Assembly (NCBI RefSeq): GCF_963676685.1
Contig: NC_092350.1
Span: 41,139,373 to 41,203,372, forward strand
Direction of reading: 5' to 3'
DNA: 64,000 bases
Origin: Mytilus edulis
Taxonomy: Eukaryota; Mollusca; Bivalvia; Mytilida; Mytilidae
A program made the translations under genes and the position numbers. Shown one piece after another: positions 58,560-64,000 of the stretch. Numbering within the stretch: the first letter of the stretch is position 1; each line of letters begins with the position of its first letter. The notes beneath the pieces were generated by a model. It had not been told where the DNA came from and made no database searches. It saw only the letters and a program-made list of their open reading frames with translations.

Positions 58560-60700
58560 GTTTTATATACATTACGAGCTTTTGATGGTCCTTTTAATTC
58601 TGTTGACCGTTTTGACTTTTCTACTCTTAACACTAAACTTTTACGCAATCTTATCAAATAGTTTTTTTTCTATTTGCAACTTATTAAAAGGTAGTTTGGT
58701 AAATCAAAATTCAAAAATGTTTGCTGCAACTTATTTTAAGCCTTCTTTTCTAATGAGAAAGGTAAATTTGATAGATTCACTAACTGGAGATGTGATGGGA
58801 TGATTGAAGCTGTTTATTTCCTTGATAATATTAATGTACGTTTCGGCAAGACTTTTTTATATAGTTAATGCTCAAACTCAGTTAAGACCCGTCTGAATTG
58901 AATATAATTGATAAATTCAACAGCAATTACCGTTATTTTGATAATAATCAAGAATTTTCGAAAATATACTGGCGAAATTTAGCAAAAGGAACTTACGTAA
59001 AAGAAATCTAATATAAACGGTAATACCCTTCCTTTCCTAGATATAAACATTTCGGTTTTACACCGGAAATTCCACGCTAAAATTTACGACAAAAGGAACG
59101 ATTTTCGTTCCCTCTTGTTAATTTTCCCTATTTTGATGGTGATGTTCTAATGCAACATCTTACAGCTGTTTAAATTTCACCACTCGTTCGCTATGCCCGT
59201 GTCTGTTGTGATTTATTTTTTATTTTAACGAACGCAATCTAAGTATTACTGGTAAATGATTAAGCCAGGGATTTCTTAACCATAAACTACTTACAACCTT
59301 GACTAATATCTTCCATGGATATAAATATTTGGTGTTGAAATTTGATTGTACCAGTAGAAAATTTCTAACGGGGTAGCACATCCTCAACTTTACGAAAATG
59401 TTCGTTACCGTGCCCGGAAATTTAGAAACGATCTAAGAAAACTTATCGACCCTTTAAATAAACGTATTCTAAACGGTTACCAATTCAACACTGTAATATC
59501 ATTAAATATTGTTTTTATTGGTATCAATATTGTTTTTATTATCAGTAAATTAAAAAGAAACCATTATGGTTATATACATATACACATTCATTGATCTTCA
59601 ATCTGTCGATACCTCCATTTTGGCATTGCACAAGGTCATGTTTTTTTAAACTGTTTATGCCATCTACAATAGATATATAACACTAAATATATTTGCTATT
59701 ATATGTGTACTGATTGATCATTTAGTATTAGATGCCTGATTTTTTTGTTAGTTGTTAGTGGCTTTAAAGTAGCTGTCAATAACTGCGAGTACTCACATAT
59801 CTATTCTTAGTGTCTTTTTGTTGTTGGGATATACAACGGTACCCGGCGACGTCAACTTTGTGTTCTGGTTAGATGTATCCATCTGATGAGTTAAGCCTTT
59901 TTCAACTAATTTTGATAGTGCGTTCTTGTGTGTCTCAGGTTAGGGGCGGGTTAGGATCCCGCTAATATGTTTAATCCCGCCACATTATCTTTGTATGTGT
60001 CTGTCCCAAATTAGGAGCCTGTGATTCGGTGTTTGTCGTTTGTTGATGTGTTAGATATTTGTTGTTCCTTCATTGTTTTTGAACATAAATTAGGCCGTTA
60101 GTTTTCTCGTTGAATTGTTTTACATTTGACATTTCGGTGCCTTTTATTGCTGCCTATGCGGTATTTGCTTTGCTCTTTTTGAAAGTCTTATGGTGACCTA
60201 CAATTGTTTATATCTGTGTCATTTTGTCTTTTGTGGAGAGTGGTCTCATTTGCAATAATACCACATCTTCTTTTTCATATTTGATTATATATTTTAAAGT
60301 TATATAGGCATTTAGCAGGCACCAAATAAAGAATAAATATTATAATTTATCACCGAACATTGTAAATAACCTAAATGAATATACTTGTGATGTTTATATA
60401 TCCAAAGTTGTTCGATTCGCTAGTGCATGTAACAACGTATTTGATTTTAACGAAAGAAATCTCTTTATTACTGAAAACAAATTGCACCTGGATTTTCGAT
60501 ATTACCAACTAATCAAAACATTTTTTGAGTATTGTCATCCGTACAAGGACATCATTCGTATGTATATAAATAAATTAATATGCAGACATCTTATACGTTC
60601 AGGTATATCACATCCATATTTCATGGTGATTTTCTGTAAAAAGCACAAACATGTTGGCATTTACCTGCAAAGCTCAACAGAACTGAAAACAGACTTATTC
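58560..60700 (+). pseudogene. Decayed Penelope-like reverse transcriptase, second family
   Basis: Three colinear plus-strand pieces look like one heavily mutated RT. At about 58580-58660 the frame reads DRFDFSTLNTKLL, equivalent to the FDLSTLYTSIP motif of the intact RT. At about 59040-59480 it reads KIYDKRNDFRFPLVNFP and SPLVRYARVC, equivalent to YDKRDDFSFPIVNFP and ISQLIRYSRAC. At about 60430-60680 it reads NNVFDFNERNLFITENK and then ISHPYF, a C-terminal part. Stops and frameshifts separate the pieces, and a 360-bp interspersed repeat (59925-60290) has inserted between the last two. The wording differs from the RT at 50752-52215, so this is a different lineage. Confidence 0.65.
59925..60290 (+). 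repeat. Interspersed family M1, longest copy
   Basis: The longest copy has GTCTCAGGTTAGGGGCGGGT at the left, TTAGGCCGTTAGTTTTCTCG in the middle, and a right end with TCTCATTTGCAATAATACCA and CACATCTTCTTTTT. Partial copies in the same orientation lie at 3320-3640, 17280-17480, 18545-18600, 28985-29020, 29930-30005 and 32040-32095. Reverse copies lie at 10360-10455, 15365-15415, 20455-20560, 21785-21870, 21960-22105, 26110-26235 and 26895-26975. I recall this family as very abundant in mussel genomes. It has no ORF and no tRNA-like promoter that I could recognise. The most frequent part is the right end, which suggests 5' truncation and hence retrotransposition. Confidence 0.7.
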
Positions 60701-60824
60701 AGGTCATTAAGGATTGCATTTTTTGGTATTAAAATTGATTTACTCATAGGGTCTTTGTATCGGTAAGAGACATCTTTAAAATCAATAAATCTCTATATTC
60801 AGAGATGTCTGTATCATGTATATA

Positions 60825-61019
60825 TCATGATTGATTGTTATTTGTTGAATGTCTAGTGGCAAATATTTCTATAGTCGAAAATGCAGATGAGGCCAGAGTG
60901 TTACGTTGTTTGTATAGAGTTTTATGAAGCATATGCATCCAATACAAACAAGATAAGTTAACCGATTTGTTGTTTAACGTAATGTTAATTGAAGCCATAA
61001 AGGACTTATGATTCGACAA
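60825..61019 (-). pseudogene. Short reverse-transcriptase remnant
   Basis: Minus-strand residues LSCLYWMHMLHKTLYKQRNT align with LPSLYWIPKLHKCPYKQRYI (110-129) of the RT at 50752-52215, including the conserved LYW, LHK and YKQR. The fragment is about 65 codons long and has lost the surrounding motifs. It lies in opposite orientation to the RT remnant immediately to its left. Confidence 0.55.
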
Positions 61020-61357
61020 AATCGCCTCCTTTTCATATATAATTTGTATGTCGGATTACATGAGTGTACGTCTGTTCTTAAATCTAACTTAATGTATTAA
61101 TACATAAGGGAAACGGCTAGTAGTTTCAACTGAACAAGTTGCGGGTATTCAGGTAATTATTTAAGTTCACTCAAAGTAGTAATGCACATGCACTCGAATA
61201 TCAAAGTTACCTTTTGTTCTTAGTTGTGTCTTTTAATATCTTTCTGTAATACTGCGTTGTATATAAATTAAGCATTAAGTAAAAACCTAGTACACATGAC
61301 AGAAAAAAACTACTTTTTGATTAAATTAGTTATCAAAGGTACCTGGATTATAATTAA

Positions 61358-61404
61358 GTACGCCAGACGCGCGTTTCGTCTACATAAAACTCATCAGTGA
61401 CGCT
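61358..61404 (-). ncRNA. Hammerhead ribozyme motif HH8a (GUC class, intact core)
   Basis: Minus strand: AGCGUCA, CUGAUGA, stem II GUUU/AGAC with one G-U pair, GAAA, ACGCGCGU stem III, cleavage after GUC, UGGCGU. All core bases are present. It is the first ribozyme of a dimer with a 355-bp period. Confidence 0.8.
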
Positions 61405-61712
61405 CATATCAAAATATTTATCAAGCCAAACAAGTACAAAGTTGAAGAGCATTGAGGGTCTAAAATTCAAAAAAATTGTGCAAAATACGGCTAAGGTAAT
61501 CTGTGCCTGGGATAAGAAAATCCTAAGTTTTTCGATCTATTCAAAGTTTTATAAACAGGAAATTTATAAAAATGACGACATTATTGATATTCATGTCAAC
61601 ACCGAAGCATTGACTACTGGGCTGGTGATACCCTCGGGGACGAAACGTCCACCAACAGTGGCATCGACCCAGTGGTGTAAATAGTTATCAAAGGTACCAG
61701 AATTATAATTTA

Positions 61713-61759
61713 GTACGCCAGAAGCGCGTTTCGTCTACATAAGACTCTTCAGTGACGCT
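61713..61759 (-). ncRNA. Hammerhead ribozyme motif HH8b (GUC-class stems, weakened stem III)
   Basis: Second ribozyme of the dimer, 355 bp from HH8a. The core is CUGAAGA and GAAA, and stem II is GUCU/AGAC. A G to U change next to the cleavage triplet (UUC instead of GUC) removes the second pair of the short stem III. Activity is uncertain. Confidence 0.7.
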
Positions 61760-61869
61760 CATATCAAAATATTTATCAAGCCAAACAAGTACAAAGTTGA
61801 AGAGCATTGAAGGTCCAAAATTCCAATAAAATGTGCCAAATACGGCTAAGGTAATATGTGCCTTGATCG

Positions 61870-62395
61870 AGTTATCGGGTCAGAAAAAAAGATACTCATT
61901 TAAACTGTATCGCGCGTACATGGATACGTCGAAGCGTAAACATACAATGTATTTACATATTACAGTTATGCAACATGTATGTTAGTAAGTCTACTGTATG
62001 CATGTCAGATTCGTTTAAAACGTTGTACTTCCAAAATGGTTTCAGTCAGATTATCTATTTTCAAGTTCCATTTGAAATTTACCAGTTGCAAAAGCAGGTC
62101 ATTTATTTTCAACATCATCTAGATACATCGAATACAACCCTATGATATCAATAAGTTGTCCTGTTCGATTCTTCTTAAGTTCTCAAAGGCAATTGAGCCA
62201 ATAATTCAACACGTGGTCTGGTGGATTTGTGCATTATTCAATAAACGATGACATAGTGGAAGATAACAAAATTTGGTATCAAACTTAATCAGTTGAAACC
62301 GCAATTCGCACACAAAATGCACCTACATTAAATAAACACATCTTATATATAAATACGAGATGAACTCATCTCAATTGATTTTTTTAAAAGTGTTC
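61870..62395. other. Nothing recognised
   Basis: A+T-rich DNA between the retrozyme dimer and the Penelope-like 3' UTR copy, without ORFs or clear repeats. The same holds for 57500-58550 and 63660-64000. Confidence 0.5.
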
Positions 62396-62399
62396 TCTT

Positions 62400-62760
62400 G
62401 ACTAAGATGAGCGAAATATACCAGAGGGACATTCAATCTCATCAATCGAAAATAAACTGACAAAGTCATGGTTAAAAAAAGTAAAAGACAAACAGACAAA
62501 CAGTAGTACACAAAACAAAACATCGTTATCTAAAGACTTAGCAACACTTACTCCAACAACAATTGAGGTGATCTCAGATTCTCAGGAAAGGTAAGCAGAT
62601 CCTGCTCCACATGTCGCATCTGTCGTTTTTCTCATGCTAGAACAAGCCCAGTAACAAGTCTAATTATGTATGTCTCATTCGTAAAAAGAGAACGGGATAG
62701 TTATTTCGACATTATGAACATATCCGCTTTCAACTGAGAAACTTATATTACATAGCAGGT
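62400..62760 (-). mobile_element. 3' UTR copy of the Penelope-like element
   Basis: The segment matches, with many changes, the 3' UTR and last codons found at 50446-50770, in the same order. It starts with the AAATATACCAGAGGGACA type edge, includes GCAGATCCTGCTCCACATGT (62597-62616), and reaches the position of the RT stop codon. It is an ageing, 5'-truncated copy. Confidence 0.6.
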
Positions 62761-62989
62761 GTAATACCACCAATGATTTTCCCCTATAAGCCTTTGTTAA
62801 ATTTGCACTTTTCAAAAAATTGTGCAGAATTTATCTTTGTTTCAAATACAGAAATACTTGGCATGAGTAAAGGTTTATGCTGTGCAGTACTATATAAAAA
62901 AATTCACATAACATTTCGTTGCATATATTTAAATAACTATCACTGAAAGTTAACCAATCAAGTTTCCCTTCTTATTTAACCTGTGTACA

Positions 62990-63310
62990 AGCTGTAGTAA
63001 CCATGTAAACTCAAGTTTCCAACATATTTTATAGAAACCCCAGATAAAAAGTTAATGGTGCTCTAAAATACGCAAGACATATGTTTATGACACAGAAAAT
63101 GTTTTACTGCAATAAAATGTAGGATGATTAACCTACAACTGTCAAATTCATCTTCGATTTATTTTCGTATACAACCGGATGTGACATATCTTGATGTGGT
63201 GGTATAACACCTGACAGTTATCCAACTCGTGAAGAAGATCGTATAATTTATGAGGAGATGATTTCAATATCTCCATTTGGAACTGTTGGTTTCTTGTGAG
63301 CACCAATCAT
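62990..63310 (-). pseudogene. RT C-terminal remnant of the Penelope-like element
   Basis: Bases 63215-63300 match the C-terminal coding part of the intact RT (its bases 50806-50882), keeping the GATGATTTCAA and CCATTTGGAACT stretches but with changes. Bases 63005-63070 resemble 47805-47860 next to the tandem RT fragments. The block is mutated and rearranged. Confidence 0.45.
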
Positions 63311-63374
63311 GTATCAAGTAAAGCATGCAAGAAAATACGAGACCAGGAATATAGTATATATATATATAGTAGAT

Positions 63375-63585
63375 AGAATATAGTACCTGCTTACCCTTCC
63401 GGAGCACCTGAGATCAACCCAAGTTTTTGGTGGGTTTCGTGTTGTTTATTCTTTAGTTTTCTATGTTGTGTCATGTGTACTATTGTTTGTCTGTTTGTCT
63501 TTTTCATTTTTAGTCATGGCGTTGTCAGTTTATTTTCGATTTATGAGTTTGACTGTCCCTTTGGTATCTTTGGTCCTTCTTTTGA
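63375..63585 (+). mobile_element. Penelope-like 3' UTR fragment, inverted
   Basis: The segment is the reverse complement of the 3' UTR at 50446-50640, including a CTTCCGGAGCACCTGAGATC block and the closing TTTGGTATCTTTGGTCCTTC block. No coding part remains. A short TA run (63357-63368) precedes it. Confidence 0.6.
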
Positions 63586-64000
63586 AAAAGAACACCTAAA
63601 ACTAGATTGCTCCACAAACCGTATTATTCCGGGGTCTTTCAAATTTTATTTGTTTTAAATATATATAAAACTTTAATCTACATAAGGTTTGGTCTTTTAT
63701 AAAAATAAAGTCTAAATTTAATTTGATTTTAACACTTTATGAATTTTAACTTATTGTGTTAGTTAATCATCCAGGAAATATAATTAAACGATTTATTGGA
63801 TGTAAATTTTCCTTCTTTCGTTGATATGATTAAAGATTATGAACAACCTACTCCTGATTAGGAAAAAAATAATTACCAAACTTTACCAACCGATTTAATT
63901 TAAGGAAGTGTATCTGTGAATAAAGCCAAAGTGGTAGCAGTGGACATTATAGAAATTAATAGTGTAGTTCATGTTGTAAATCATTTTCTAATCCCATTAA

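Larger units (their letters stand above)
61328..61864 (-). mobile_element. Retrozyme-like tandem dimer, GUC class
   Basis: Two monomers in tandem start with AGTTATCAAAGGTACC (61328 and 61683) and each contains a hammerhead followed by CATATCAAAATATTTATCAA. The first has a complete body including CTGGTGATACCCTCGGGGAC (61621-61640); the second ends near 61864 after GGCTAAGGTAATATGTGCCT. The period is 355 bp. There is no coding capacity. The body is homologous to the AUC-class dimer although the ribozymes and tails differ. Confidence 0.75.

Overview
This is an A+T-rich, intron-bearing, transposon-dense stretch of animal nuclear DNA. It is probably from a bivalve, and most likely a Mytilus-type marine mussel. 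That assignment is an inference from short interspersed families, hammerhead-bearing repeats and Penelope-like reverse transcriptases that I associate with mussel genomes; no taxonomic marker gene is present. No tRNA, rRNA or bacterial-style operon was seen.

Host genes. (1) A plus-strand gene of unknown function has its whole 284-residue coding region in one exon at 20723-21577, behind a good splice acceptor. (2) Two minus-strand paralogues, FAS1-A (35381 down to 26392) and FAS1-B (56156 down to 48839), were reconstructed exon by exon. Each has six exons, an 882-bp coding sequence and 293 residues, with a signal peptide and two fasciclin (FAS1) domains. The first four exons have identical lengths (139, 209, 187, 99 bp) and every intron phase agrees. 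They are secreted, matrix or adhesion-type proteins. A duplicated upstream block (45770-46440 and 57005-57440) suggests that the duplication included flanking DNA. Mobile DNA has since enlarged the FAS1-A upstream side and several introns.

Mobile DNA. The most striking signal is a set of short elements carrying hammerhead self-cleaving RNA motifs. There are two sequence classes (GUC and AUC cleavage triplets) that differ by paired changes in stems I, II and III. They occur as tandem dimers with a monomer of exactly 355 bp (8868-9358, 61328-61864) or about 361 bp (35650-36099), as a rearranged copy with an expanded 65-bp repeat (40555-40945), and as solo inserts of about 72-77 bp. Two solo inserts can be compared with their own empty sites inside the window (5550-5626 against the 7020-7175 paralogue, and 29667-29738 against the other arm of an inverted repeat), which exposes 5-bp target duplications. 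The elements fit metazoan retrozymes. A long Penelope-like reverse transcriptase ORF (50752-52215) sits in a FAS1-B intron, and several decayed relatives lie nearby. The solo hammerhead at 29693-29736 lies in sense orientation in the last intron of FAS1-A.

Other elements are a 3873-bp foldback element with palindromic ATGTCGT/ACGACAT arrays and a 6-bp target duplication (26586-30458), a 3741-bp terminal-inverted-repeat element with a 5-bp target duplication TCATT and nested hairpins (36100-39840), a decayed non-LTR retrotransposon with a YADD motif (44090-45560), a recent 717/720-bp tandem duplication (47154-48590), and many smaller inverted or tandem repeats.

Layout: 1-20.6 kb, repeats and unassigned DNA; 20.7-21.6 kb, the orphan gene; 21.6-26.3 kb, repeats; 26.4-35.4 kb, FAS1-A; 35.4-48.7 kb, layered mobile elements; 48.8-56.2 kb, FAS1-B; 56.2-64 kb, the duplicated upstream block and decayed reverse-transcriptase DNA.
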